DNA from: Desulfuromonadales bacterium | Lineage (GTDB): Bacteria > Desulfobacterota > Desulfuromonadia > Geobacterales > Pseudopelobacteraceae | DNA: 64,000 bases | NCBI GenBank assembly: GCA_013349405.1 | Contig: DUZS01000005.1 | Location: forward strand, 62,001-126,000 | Direction: 5' to 3' | In this document: one piece after another, positions 26,416 through 35,190 of the stretch | How positions within the stretch are numbered: position 1 is the stretch's first letter | How the letters are laid out: the number at the start of each line of letters is the position of its first letter | The notes under the pieces: model-generated | Database searches by the model: none | What the model saw: only the letters and a program-made list of their open reading frames with translations | What the model was told of the DNA's origin: nothing | Program-made: the position numbers and the translations under genes

Positions 26416-29400
26416 ATGTCCTCTATTATCCCACAAATAATTGATTGCCGTGCCGCCCTCCGGAGCGGTCAGCGACGGGTCGTGGTACCGGGGCTGAAAG
26501 GTTCGTCTCCGGCCCTGTTTGTTGCCGAACTGCTGCGGAGCGGCCTTGAAGCTCCGGTGGTGATAACCGCAACCCAGGAAGCGGCAGAGGAATTGTGCCG
26601 GGAACTGACTTTTTTTTCGCGGGGAGACGTGTTTGCCGGACTCTTTCCTGCCTGGGATGCTGCGCCATTTTCAGCCTCTTCTTCGCACCCGGATGTAACC
26701 GGTGCCCGGCTTGACACCCTTTTCCGGCTGCAGAACGGCGTGCCACGGGTTGTCGTTGTGCCGGTGGCAGCAGCACTGCAGCGGGTGCTCCCGCGCAAGA
26801 CCCTTGGCGACGCTTCCTGTTATCTGCTTGCCGGCGAAGAGTTTGATCGTGATGACCTGCTGGCGCGGCTGATCCGGATCGGCTACGCCAACGTACCATT
26901 GGTCGAGGATCGCGGCACCTTTGCCGTACGAGGGGGCATTCTCGATATTTTCCCGCCGAACCTGCCGACTCCGGTGCGCATTGAGTTTTTTGGCGATACG
27001 GCCGAGACCATGCGCGCTTTTGATCCGCTGACGCAACGCTCCCTGCAGCCGATTGAAGAGCTGGTGCTGCTCCCGTCGCGGGAACTGTTGCTGTCAGATG
27101 AGGTTTTGGCGGATATTGCGCCCCGCCTGAAACAGTGCTGCGATGATCTTGATATTCCGGCCAACCGCCGCCGTCTGATTCTGGAAGATTTGCACAATGC
27201 CGTATATTTTCAGGGGATCGATTTCCTCCAGCCGCTCCTTCATCCAGGCCTTGAAACGCTTTTTGACTACATTCCTGCAACAGCTCCGCTGATTCTGCTC
27301 GATCCGGAAGCGATCTGGTATGCCTGTCTCAGTTTCAGCGAAGAAATTGCAGCGGGTGTTGCCAGGGCAGCGGAAGCAGGGGTGGTACACGCTCCGGCGG
27401 GGGAGCTGTTCCTGTCGGGGGCAGAGCTGGAGGCTGTTTTTTTCACCCGCCCTGTCATTGAACTTCCCACTCTCGTTCTTGATGATTCCTCTGAAAGAAC
27501 GACTATCGCAATTCCCTGCCATGACAACCGTGACCTGCGCGTAAGTGTTTCAAAGGAGAGCAGTCATGCCCTGGCCCCGCTGGCTGCAACCCTGCGGGAA
27601 TGGCTTGACGAGGGGCAGCAGGTTGCTGTTGCGTGCCATCAGCAGCCGCAGGCCGAACGACTTAAGGATCTGCTGTCGCCGTATAAAATCCCCTGCTCCA
27701 TCAGCGAAGCCGGGTTTGCGGATATTCTCCCCCCTCCCCTCGCTGTCGGAGGGAGTGAAACTCCTCCCCCCAGCGGGGGGAGGTTGGGAGGGGGGAGGGT
27801 CACCATCCTCATCGGCGACATTTCCCGTGGATTCCGCCTTCCAGAAGCAAAGCTGATCCTGATTGCCGAAGAAGAGCTGTTCGGCAAGCGGGTGAGACGG
27901 CGCGGCGTTTCCGAAGTGCGCAAGAAACAGCTGCTCGCTTCTCTGGCAGAGCTGAAGCCGGGCGATTATATGGTGCATATCGACCACGGCATCGCCCTGT
28001 ACCGTGGGTTGCAGCACATCAGTGTCGGGAACAGTGGCGGTGACTTCCTGCTGCTGGAATATGCCGGATCAGACAAGCTGTTTCTTCCGGTAGACCGCCT
28101 CGGCCTCGTGCAGCGCTATGTCGGTCCGGAAGGGAGCCATCCGGCGCTTGACAAACTGGGGGGGGTCTCCTGGGAAAAGTCCAAGGGTAAGGCCCGCAAA
28201 AATATTGAGGAGCTTGCCGGAGAGTTGCTCGAAATTTATGCCCGACGCCAACTCTCCGAAGGGTTCGCTTTTTCCCCCCCGGATGAGATGTATCGTGAGT
28301 TCGAAGCATCCTTCGCCTGGGAGGAAACGCCCGATCAGCTCTCTGCGATTCAAGACGTACTGGCCGATATGCAGCATTCCAAGCCGATGGATCGCCTTGT
28401 CTGCGGCGATGTCGGCTACGGCAAGACTGAAGTCGCGCTGCGGGGTGCGTTCAAATCCGCGCTCGATGGCAAACAGGTCGGTATCCTTGTGCCGACAACC
28501 ATTCTTGCCCAGCAGCATTATGAGACGTTCCGTGAGCGCCTTAAAGAGTATCCGGTTACGGTCGAGGTGCTCTCCCGCTTCCGCAGCCCCAAAGAGCAGA
28601 AGGACATTCTGGAGCGGCTAAAAAAAGGGAATATTGACATCATTATCGGCACCCACCGGCTGCTGCAGAAGGATGTCGCTTTCAAGGATCTCGGTCTGAT
28701 GATCATCGATGAGGAGCAGCGCTTCGGAGTCAAGGACAAGGAGCGGCTCAAATCGTTCCGGGCGGTTGTTGATGTCATGACCCTTACCGCCACGCCGATT
28801 CCGCGTACGCTCTATATGTCGATGATGGGGATTCGTGACCTCTCGATTATCGATACCCCGCCGGTAGACCGTCTCGCGGTAAAAACCATTGTGTCGCGCT
28901 TTTCAGAAGAGTTAATCCGTGAAGCGGTACTGCGAGAGTTGCGGCGTGGCGGGCAGATTTTCTTTGTCCACAACCGCGTCCAGACGATCGGCAAACGGGC
29001 GGAGCTGCTGGCGCAGCTGGTGCCGGAGGCAAAAATAGCGGTTGGACATGGTCAGATGGGGGAGCATGAGCTGGAAAAAGTCATGCTTGGCTTCATGCAT
29101 GGCGAAACCAACCTGCTCCTCTGTACCACTATCATTGAATCGGGTCTCGACATTCCCAACGCCAATACGTTGATCGTCGATCACGCTGATAAGTTTGGCC
29201 TGTCACAGTTGTACCAGCTGCGCGGCAGAGTGGGGCGCTCCACCCAGCGCGGCTACGCCTACCTGCTGATTCCGGGTGAGGCGGCGATCAGCTCCGATGC
29301 CCGTGAGCGACTCCGGGTGCTGCAGGAAATCTCCGAACTCGGCGCCGGTTTCCGCATTGCCACGCATGACATGGAGATACGCGGAGCGGGGGATATGCTC

Positions 29401-29955
29401 GGCAACCGTCAATCGGGAACGGTCACCGAAATCGGCTTTGAACTGTACAATCAGATGCTCGAAGAGACCATCTCCCGGATGCGGGGTGAAGAGTCGGTTG
29501 ACCGGGTTGAGCCGGAAATCAGTCTCAAGGTGCCGGCCTTCATACCGGAGGCGTACGTCAAGGATGCCGGACAGCGACTGGTGATCTACAAGAAGCTGAC
29601 CCAGGCGGAGAGCGAAGAGGATGTGCTTGATGTGCAGAACGAGGTGCTTGACCGGTTCGGAAAATATCCACTGGCAACTTCATATCTGTTTGAGATCATG
29701 AAGCTGCGGGTTCTGCTCAAAGCGCTGATTGTCCGCCAGATAGATTTCGACGGTAAGGCGGTGATCATCTCCTTCCACCCGCGCACCCCGGCCCATCCCG
29801 ACACCATCATCGGCATGATGCGCAGCGAACCGAAAAAATACCAGTTTACACCTGATTACAAGCTGGTCTGCACATTGAAGGAGACGTCGTTCGAGGCTGT
29901 TCTTGAAATGGCGAAGAGCGTGCTGCAGCGGTTGCTGCCCGGTAATAAACCATGA
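26416..29955 (+). CDS. mfd: Mfd, transcription-repair coupling factor
   Basis: An 1179 aa ATP-dependent translocase that removes stalled RNA polymerase and recruits UvrA. It has an N-terminal UvrB-like region (GGILDIFPP near residue 175), a CarD-like RNA polymerase-interacting domain (GDYMVHIDHGIALYRG near 515) and helicase motifs CGDVGYGKTE, DEEQRFG, TATPIPRTLYMS and HGQMGEHELE. A Gly/Pro-rich segment at residues 438-461 is encoded by a palindromic element inserted in frame. No clear Shine-Dalgarno precedes ATG 26416. The stop overlaps the next gene's ATG. Confidence 0.95.
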   Translation: MSSIIPQIIDCRAALRSGQRRVVVPGLKGSSPALFVAELLRSGLEAPVVITATQEAAEELCRELTFFSRGDVFAGLFPAWDAAPFSASSSHPDVTGARLDTLFRLQNGVPRVVVVPVAAALQRVLPRKTLGDASCYLLAGEEFDRDDLLARLIRIGYANVPLVEDRGTFAVRGGILDIFPPNLPTPVRIEFFGDTAETMRAFDPLTQRSLQPIEELVLLPSRELLLSDEVLADIAPRLKQCCDDLDIPANRRRLILEDLHNAVYFQGIDFLQPLLHPGLETLFDYIPATAPLILLDPEAIWYACLSFSEEIAAGVARAAEAGVVHAPAGELFLSGAELEAVFFTRPVIELPTLVLDDSSERTTIAIPCHDNRDLRVSVSKESSHALAPLAATLREWLDEGQQVAVACHQQPQAERLKDLLSPYKIPCSISEAGFADILPPPLAVGGSETPPPSGGRLGGGRVTILIGDISRGFRLPEAKLILIAEEELFGKRVRRRGVSEVRKKQLLASLAELKPGDYMVHIDHGIALYRGLQHISVGNSGGDFLLLEYAGSDKLFLPVDRLGLVQRYVGPEGSHPALDKLGGVSWEKSKGKARKNIEELAGELLEIYARRQLSEGFAFSPPDEMYREFEASFAWEETPDQLSAIQDVLADMQHSKPMDRLVCGDVGYGKTEVALRGAFKSALDGKQVGILVPTTILAQQHYETFRERLKEYPVTVEVLSRFRSPKEQKDILERLKKGNIDIIIGTHRLLQKDVAFKDLGLMIIDEEQRFGVKDKERLKSFRAVVDVMTLTATPIPRTLYMSMMGIRDLSIIDTPPVDRLAVKTIVSRFSEELIREAVLRELRRGGQIFFVHNRVQTIGKRAELLAQLVPEAKIAVGHGQMGEHELEKVMLGFMHGETNLLLCTTIIESGLDIPNANTLIVDHADKFGLSQLYQLRGRVGRSTQRGYAYLLIPGEAAISSDARERLRVLQEISELGAGFRIATHDMEIRGAGDMLGNRQSGTVTEIGFELYNQMLEETISRMRGEESVDRVEPEISLKVPAFIPEAYVKDAGQRLVIYKKLTQAESEEDVLDVQNEVLDRFGKYPLATSYLFEIMKLRVLLKALIVRQIDFDGKAVIISFHPRTPAHPDTIIGMMRSEPKKYQFTPDYKLVCTLKETSFEAVLEMAKSVLQRLLPGNKP
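27727..27797. repeat. GC-rich palindromic element inserted in frame in mfd
   Basis: CTCCCCCCTCCC (27727-27738) and GGGAGGGGGGAG (27786-27797) are perfect 12 bp inverted ends. Inside lies a perfect hairpin CCTCCCCCC-AGC-GGGGGGAGG (27763-27783). It encodes a Pro/Gly-rich segment (mfd residues 438-461) between the region before the VTILIGDISRGF motif and that motif. Its composition and symmetry are unlike the flanking codons, so I read it as a REP-like insertion. Confidence 0.75.
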
Positions 29956-31115
29956 AATTTACCCCTGCCAATCAGGCAATGTTCCGCTATCTTGCCGTTC
30001 TCACTGCTGCCTCCATGGCGGCAATGCAGGGTTACTCCATTCTGTTCAACAACTACGCTGTAGAGACAATCCACCTCGAAGGGATACATATCGGAATTAT
30101 CCAGTCGGTGCGCGAGATCCCCGGTTTTTTCGCACTCACGGCGATCTACGTCATGATGGTTATTCGGGAGCATCGTCTGGCGGCTCTCTCCGTTGCTCTG
30201 CTCGGTATTGGTGTCGCTGTGACCGGTTTTTTTCCGACTTTTGGCGGTGTCGCCGTTACCACGGTGATAATGAGCGTCGGTTTTCACTATTATGAAACCG
30301 TTAATCAATCATTAACCCTCCAGTACTTCTCAATTCACCAATCCCCGTTGGTTATGGGGAAGCTGCGCAGCCTGGCGGCTATCGCCAGCATTGTCTCTGC
30401 GGCCATCATCTGGTGTATGGGCTTTTTTCTTGGCTATACCGCGATGCTTATGGTGGTTGGGACGGTCGTCTTTCTTGCAGGCATCTGGGCCTGTTTTCGC
30501 GATCCGAGCCATGCCGACATACCCCCACAAAAACTGCGGATGTTTCTGAAGAGGCGCTACTGGCTCTACTATATGTTGACCTTCATGTCCGGAGCACGGC
30601 GCCAGATCTACATGGTTTTTTCCATGTTCCTGATGGTGAAGGTATTTCATTTTTCCGTACAGACGATAACGGTGCTCTTTATTGTCAATAATACCATCAA
30701 CTGGATCATAAATCCGATGATAGGGCGGGCCATTAACGCTTTTGGGGAACGTACCTTGTGTACAATCGAATACGCCGGAGTAATCATGGTCTTTTTGACG
30801 TATGCGTACGCATCGTCCAAATGGATGGTGGGGGGGATGTATATCCTTGACTATATTCTGTTCAATTTTGCCGTGGCAATCCGAACCTACTTCCAGAAGA
30901 TTGCCGATCCGGAGGACATCGCTCCGACATCGGCAGTGGGATTCACCATCAATCATATTGCGGCGGTTTTTCTACCGGCACTTGGCGGCTATCTCTGGAT
31001 GGTGAACTACCGTCTCCCTTTCTTCATGGGAGCTGCCATGGGGGTGGTCTCCCTGATTCTGGCCCAGTTCATCAGGGTGCCGTCACGTCATGGAGGAGGG
31101 GAAATACCGGCATAA
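29952..31115 (+). CDS. Major facilitator superfamily transporter
   Basis: A 387 aa polytopic membrane protein with about twelve hydrophobic segments from residue 12 to 380 and a charged central loop near 175-200 (FRDPSHADIPPQKLRMFLKRR). It has general MFS character but no recognisable subfamily motif. It is translationally coupled to mfd (ATGA overlap), a link with no obvious functional meaning. The substrate is unknown. Confidence 0.8.
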   Translation: MKFTPANQAMFRYLAVLTAASMAAMQGYSILFNNYAVETIHLEGIHIGIIQSVREIPGFFALTAIYVMMVIREHRLAALSVALLGIGVAVTGFFPTFGGVAVTTVIMSVGFHYYETVNQSLTLQYFSIHQSPLVMGKLRSLAAIASIVSAAIIWCMGFFLGYTAMLMVVGTVVFLAGIWACFRDPSHADIPPQKLRMFLKRRYWLYYMLTFMSGARRQIYMVFSMFLMVKVFHFSVQTITVLFIVNNTINWIINPMIGRAINAFGERTLCTIEYAGVIMVFLTYAYASSKWMVGGMYILDYILFNFAVAIRTYFQKIADPEDIAPTSAVGFTINHIAAVFLPALGGYLWMVNYRLPFFMGAAMGVVSLILAQFIRVPSRHGGGEIPA

Positions 31116-31137
31116 TGCCGATAGTATCACGCACGAA

Positions 31138-31806
31138 TCAGATGAGAAGGAGAAGCTCTTTATAACATTGAATAACGTGATCCGGTTGTGCAGCGAGGAT
31201 TTCGTCAGTGGCGTTTTCACCGGCGGTAATAATCATTACCCTGATGCCGGCATTTTTTGCAGCATTTACATCGTCCAGGCTGTCACCCACAAAAACGCCG
31301 GCATCCGGGCTTACTCCCAATTTTATGAGCGCACGATGTAACCCTTCAGGGCTCGGCTTCAAATTTTTGACATCGTAGCGGCTGAGGACGACATCAAAAT
31401 AGTCTGCCAGACAAAACTTTGACAAAGCTGCTGCCAGGGTTTTCCCCCCCAGGTTACTGACAAGAGCGGTACGTATCCCTTTCGCCTTGATTGCAGCAAG
31501 AGATTCGAGTACATGCGGTCGCAGAGCCCACCGTGTCAGCGCATCCGCATCGTATCTGTCATAGATCGCACCAATCCTCTCACGAACCTGTTCCGGTGAC
31601 AATCCGATTTCAGGCGCTGCCTGCATCGCTTCTGTCAACAGGGTCGAATATTTTCTGCTCACAATCCGCTCCGGTGAAAAACCCATCTGCCAGAGCATGT
31701 CCAGAGTCTCTTCTATCGCGGCAGAGAGCTGCCACTGAAAGTCGACCAGGGTTCCCTCAAAATCAAAAAGTATTGCATCAGCTGCCAGACTTTTTTCGTG
31801 TGTCAT
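31138..31806 (-). CDS. HAD-superfamily hydrolase, phosphoglycolate phosphatase-like
   Basis: A 222 aa HAD phosphatase-like protein. Motif I is ILFDFEGTLVD, with the usual second Asp (DxD) replaced by Glu; motif II is SNLGG, motif III K in LKPSPEG, motif IV VGDSLDDVNAA. I choose ATG 31806 because AAAGGAG precedes it; the frame extends to 31899 without a better start. D-x-E is atypical for phosphomonoesterases and may alter activity. It is convergent with the MFS gene, 22 bp apart. Confidence 0.82.
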   Translation of the reverse strand: MTHEKSLAADAILFDFEGTLVDFQWQLSAAIEETLDMLWQMGFSPERIVSRKYSTLLTEAMQAAPEIGLSPEQVRERIGAIYDRYDADALTRWALRPHVLESLAAIKAKGIRTALVSNLGGKTLAAALSKFCLADYFDVVLSRYDVKNLKPSPEGLHRALIKLGVSPDAGVFVGDSLDDVNAAKNAGIRVMIITAGENATDEILAAQPDHVIQCYKELLLLI

Positions 31807-31994
31807 CGTGCCACTCCTTTCGTAGCGGTGTCTCATAAGTTGCCCACATTTGGCTTCATATCCGCCCGGAAAATCATTCAAAACTGGTATGTTAAGCACC
31901 TGAAACAGCCAAAATACGGCTAAATTTCCTTACACAACTGACAAATAGTATCATTACGTTAAAAATAATTTAAATAAAACAGCATGATATGAAG

Positions 31995-32010
31995 TGGCAC
32001 AAAAATTGCT
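31995..32010 (+). promoter_or_regulatory. Sigma-54 (RpoN) promoter
   Basis: TGGCACAAAAATTGCT matches the -24/-12 consensus TGGCAC-N5-TTGCW exactly. A start site near 32022 would leave a ~150 nt leader before the MshEN-CAP gene at 32173. RpoN with PrsK/PrsR is known to drive PEP-CTERM gene sets, and a PEP-CTERM protein is encoded two genes down, which supports the call. The rest of the AT-rich 31807-32172 region shows no gene. Confidence 0.75.
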
Positions 32011-32172
32011 ATTTAAGTAAATAAACGTTAATTATTTTTTGTCCATAACACGGTACAAATCGAATAAAAATGTATTATTTAGACCCTTATTGGGAGTATA
32101 TTAACACAACGGGTGATGGTTTTTGGGACTATTTAACCGCTGAGGGCAAATTTGTAAAAGGAGTGCAGTACC

Positions 32173-33426
32173 ATGGCAAGTTCATTGAAGCGTCATATAG
32201 GTAGAATTTTACTTGATGGCGGCTTTCTCTCTCAAAAAGTCCTTGATTCCGCTCTGAATGAGCAGAAGTATACCAAGGAGCTTTTGGGAGAGGTTCTCGT
32301 CAGGATGGGGACACTGAAGGCCGAAGATGTCGCCGCTCCACTGTTGATACAAAAGCACCTGGGAAACATTGATGATGCGGTTAAAATGGCAGCTGGTGAG
32401 CGGCAGTTGCTTGGCGCTTTACTTGTTCAGTCAGGGCATGTCAGTAACGAACAGCTTTTCAGTGTGATTGACGAACAAAAACGTACCGGGGAGAGGCTTG
32501 GCGAAGTATTTATTCGCCTTGGCATTCTGACAGAGCGACAGTTGAAGGCGTTGCTTGATTTTCAAACCAATCAGGAAGCAGCGCATGTTTCACCTCTCAG
32601 GCTTGGTGACATGCTGCTTGCGACCGGCCATATCACGTGCGAACAGTTGCAGTCTGCCCTTGCCCGGCAAGCTTCATCGCATAAAAAACTGGGCGAAGTG
32701 CTTGTAGAAGCCGGGTACGCTACTCCCAACCATGTTTCATATGGTGTCCGTTTACAAAAAATGCTGTTGAGCGCAGTGCTGGCCGCTATCATCTCCCTTG
32801 GCGTGAGCGCGCCAAGTTCTGCTGAATCTTCTCCAGAACCTGTAATCAAGACTTTAGTAAGCAAAGTGCTTAATGAATCAGGCGAATTTTCGCGACTTTC
32901 TGAAAAGGAAATGGAACTGTTCCGGCTTATAAACAGGTATCGTGAAAGTCAGGGACTCCCGGCAATTGAGAACTCTCGTTCTCTGAACAAAGTTGCGCGT
33001 ATTCATGCGATCGATCTGGCAGAGAACTCTCCTGCTCAAGGACAGGACAGCCGTGGTCTTGATTGTTCCCTCCACAGTTGGTCGGACAAGGGGACATGGA
33101 AACAGGTTTGCTACACGAAAGACCACGTATACGCCGAAGGAATGTGGGACAAGCCTCGTGAGATAACCAATTTCACATATTCAGGTGATGGTTTTGAAAA
33201 CGCTTACTCAACAGGAGAACAAGAAGTGACTCCTGCAAAAGTTCTGGAAGCCTGGAAAGCAAGCCCGAGTCATAATGCAGTTCTGGTAGAGTCCGGAGTC
33301 TGGAAGGGAGGTAACCATCTCGCTTTTGGTGTCGGCATCTATAAAAATCATGCTGTTATGTGGGTCGGAGCCATGGTTGATCCTCTTGGTCCAATGCAGA
33401 CAAATATAGCGCTAGCGAAAAATTAG
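32173..33426 (+). CDS. MshEN-like repeat protein with transmembrane helix and CAP domain
   Basis: A 417 aa protein with an unusual order. Residues 5-195 hold three tandem modules of the GspE/MshE N-terminal type, each with two LGxxL...G...L...L..Q motifs (RILLDGG.., LLGEVLV..; LLGALLV.., RLGEVFI..; RLGDMLL.., KLGEVLV..), the motif that binds cyclic-di-GMP in MshE. Residues 196-214 form one membrane helix ending in APSSA. Residues 244-405 form a CAP/SCP domain (FRLINRYRESQGLPAIE, SPSHNAVLVE, GVGIYKNHAVMWVG), presumably outside the membrane. AAAAGGAG precedes ATG 32173. Likely senses or binds a cytoplasmic ligand; no such fusion is known to me. Confidence 0.78.
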   Translation: MASSLKRHIGRILLDGGFLSQKVLDSALNEQKYTKELLGEVLVRMGTLKAEDVAAPLLIQKHLGNIDDAVKMAAGERQLLGALLVQSGHVSNEQLFSVIDEQKRTGERLGEVFIRLGILTERQLKALLDFQTNQEAAHVSPLRLGDMLLATGHITCEQLQSALARQASSHKKLGEVLVEAGYATPNHVSYGVRLQKMLLSAVLAAIISLGVSAPSSAESSPEPVIKTLVSKVLNESGEFSRLSEKEMELFRLINRYRESQGLPAIENSRSLNKVARIHAIDLAENSPAQGQDSRGLDCSLHSWSDKGTWKQVCYTKDHVYAEGMWDKPREITNFTYSGDGFENAYSTGEQEVTPAKVLEAWKASPSHNAVLVESGVWKGGNHLAFGVGIYKNHAVMWVGAMVDPLGPMQTNIALAKN

Positions 33427-33543
33427 ATTAGTTTTTTGGGTGGAAAGCTGTGAGTAAATAAGTTAAGCGTAACATCATTATGATGTGCATTTATCGTATA
33501 AAGGGCATAAAAAGCTGCATAAGTACAGGGGGAGGGTAATCCC

Positions 33544-34419
33544 GTGTCAGACGAAATCCGGTCACACCGCAAAAGAAAACATATTAGTCCTGAAAAAAGA
33601 GTTGCTGTCGCCGTACTTCTTTTTCTTGCACTCATGGCAGCGGGTTTCATTATCCGTGCTGTTCTTTTTCAGGATAAGGCTTATGTTTCAAAGGAAGCCC
33701 CAGTGCAGCTTGCCATGGCTCAAGTGGAGGAACCGGAAGATGCAAACAGCGAAATGTCCGGACGATACTATGGGCTTTGTGCGAAAAACAGCACTCATTC
33801 GATTGAAGATTTTCGTAAAACAGTAATTAAGGATCCCGTTTTGGCTGCCCATTTTTCAGAGTTTGACTGGTCGGCAGCAAAACTTGGCAATCAGCAAGAG
33901 GACGTATGGGCCTATGTTTCGTTCAGAAAAGATTCCATAATCAAAAGGACAACAAAACCGGTTAAGCTGCCTAAGGGGGATCAATACATAACTGATGGCG
34001 TCCGTATCGTTCGCACTTACTGTTGCAACGACTATAGTGCTGCCCCTGCTCCCAGAGTTGTTGGAATGGCCTCACCGGTTGCCACACCAGCGGAAAGGGT
34101 TGATGGCCCTCCACGTCGAGTTGCTAAAAGCGAACCTTCTCTGCCAAGTGTAACAGCGGCACTGCCTGAGTTTTTAGATAAGAAGCCCGATTATTTTGAT
34201 CCGCCGCAGACCTTCCCTGGTCCATCCAGCTTTTCACACGGTGGGCCTACTTTTTCCGTAGTGCAACAATCCTATACTACTGCAACGATACCGAAAGAGA
34301 AGCCACCGATAGTAACACCGGAGCCTGGTTCATTCTATCTGATGGCTGCCGGACTGGCTGCGTTCAGCCTCTTCAGTCTATATTGCCGGAAACGAGTACA
34401 AGTTAGAAACGAGGCTTAA
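33544..34419 (+). CDS. PEP-CTERM sorting-domain protein
   Basis: A 291 aa protein starting at GTG 33544 with GGGGAGGG upstream. An N-terminal membrane helix (about residues 18-42, after a KRKHISPEKR basic stretch) is followed by a low-complexity, Pro/Ser-rich exported body. The C-terminal tail has TPEPGSFYLMAAGLAAFSLF then CRKR, the PEP-CTERM exosortase signal (PEP, hydrophobic helix, basic end). It follows the MshEN-CAP gene by 117 bp and probably shares its sigma-54 promoter. The body itself has no recognised fold. No exosortase gene is in the window. Confidence 0.82.
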   Translation: MSDEIRSHRKRKHISPEKRVAVAVLLFLALMAAGFIIRAVLFQDKAYVSKEAPVQLAMAQVEEPEDANSEMSGRYYGLCAKNSTHSIEDFRKTVIKDPVLAAHFSEFDWSAAKLGNQQEDVWAYVSFRKDSIIKRTTKPVKLPKGDQYITDGVRIVRTYCCNDYSAAPAPRVVGMASPVATPAERVDGPPRRVAKSEPSLPSVTAALPEFLDKKPDYFDPPQTFPGPSSFSHGGPTFSVVQQSYTTATIPKEKPPIVTPEPGSFYLMAAGLAAFSLFSLYCRKRVQVRNEA

Positions 34420-34452
34420 CGAGTTTTCTATTGACCAGAAGTCCTGTCAGTT

Positions 34453-34490
34453 GCCCCGTAACCTGTTGATGGTTGCGGGGCTTTTCTATG
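34453..34490 (+). terminator. Rho-independent terminator after the PEP-CTERM gene
   Basis: GCCCCGTAACC (34453-34463) pairs with GGTTGCGGGGC (34471-34481), one G-U pair, seven-base loop, followed by TTTTCT. Confidence 0.85.
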
Positions 34491-34570
34491 GCGAAAGAGT
34501 GACAAATTCGAATCAATGAAAATCTAAAACAAACTCCTGACCATTCTTTATAACGGAAGGAGGGGTAAAA

Positions 34571-34702
34571 ACGGCAAAACCGAACGTAAAACACTTCAAT
34601 GGATCAATTCGTGGAGGCTGCCGGGACATTGTTTATTTGGAAGGGCCCTTGAAAGGTGAGCAGAAGAAGCAGGTGGAGGATCTTGCAGAGAAGGGGCGGT
34701 AA
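34571..34702 (+). CDS. Small protein with apparent ACG start codon
   Basis: A 43-codon frame beginning at ACG 34571 and ending TAA 34702, one base before the ispF stop. A strong Shine-Dalgarno, GGAAGGAGGGG (34554-34564), sits at normal spacing from this ACG, where an ATG would be expected. No in-frame ATG, GTG or TTG lies between the preceding stop and the ACG. The translation begins (M)AKPNVKHFNGSIRGG and ends KKQVEDLAEKGR, hydrophilic and protein-like. Either a non-AUG start or an ATG-to-ACG mutation has occurred. The function is unknown. Confidence 0.4.
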   Translation, partial: TAKPNVKHFNGSIRGGCRDIVYLEGPLKGEQKKQVEDLAEKGR

Positions 34703-34703
34703 C

Positions 34704-35177
34704 TTAAACTGCCGCCATCAATACCACCGCGTGCGCCGCTATTCCTTCGCCGGTGCCGCTGAAACCGAGGCCCTCCTCAGTGGTGGCTTTGACATTTACC
34801 TGGCTGACATCGGCATGCAGGACCGCTGCAATATTTTCCCGCATGGTCTGAATATGCGGCGCCATCTTCGGCCTTTGGGCAATGATGGTTGCATCGAGAT
34901 TTCCGAGCCGGTATCCTCGTTGGGCGGCCAGTCCCATAACGTGCGCCAGCAGTTTCAGGCTGTCCGCTCCTTTGTATGCCTGATCGGTATCGGGGAAATG
35001 CCTGCCGATATCACCTTCACCGATCGCCCCCAGAATGCCGTCAGCAATGGCGTGGAGCAACACGTCGGCATCCGAATGCCCGAGCAGCCCCTTTTCCCAC
35101 GGGATGTCAACCCCGCCGATAATGAGCTTTCTCCCCTCCACCAGACGGTGAACATCGTAACCGTGACCTATGCGCAT
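34704..35177 (-). CDS. ispF: IspF, 2-C-methyl-D-erythritol 2,4-cyclodiphosphate synthase
   Basis: Zinc enzyme of the MEP isoprenoid pathway, 157 aa, normal length. [11 protein letters not shown] at the N-terminus carries the metal-binding D and H, followed by [23 protein letters not shown] with the second metal His, [10 protein letters not shown] and the C-terminal [21 protein letters not shown]. It is last in the mogA-rlmI-ispF series on the minus strand, 13 bp after the methyltransferase stop. Confidence 0.95.
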   Translation of the reverse strand: MRIGHGYDVHRLVEGRKLIIGGVDIPWEKGLLGHSDADVLLHAIADGILGAIGEGDIGRHFPDTDQAYKGADSLKLLAHVMGLAAQRGYRLGNLDATIIAQRPKMAPHIQTMRENIAAVLHADVSQVNVKATTEEGLGFSGTGEGIAAHAVVLMAAV

Positions 35178-35190
35178 TTTATATATCCTC

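Noticed and set aside
32011-32172. c-di-GMP riboswitch upstream of the MshEN-CAP gene
   Set aside because: The leader contains GGGCAAA but lacks the rest of the GEMM consensus and its paired stems.
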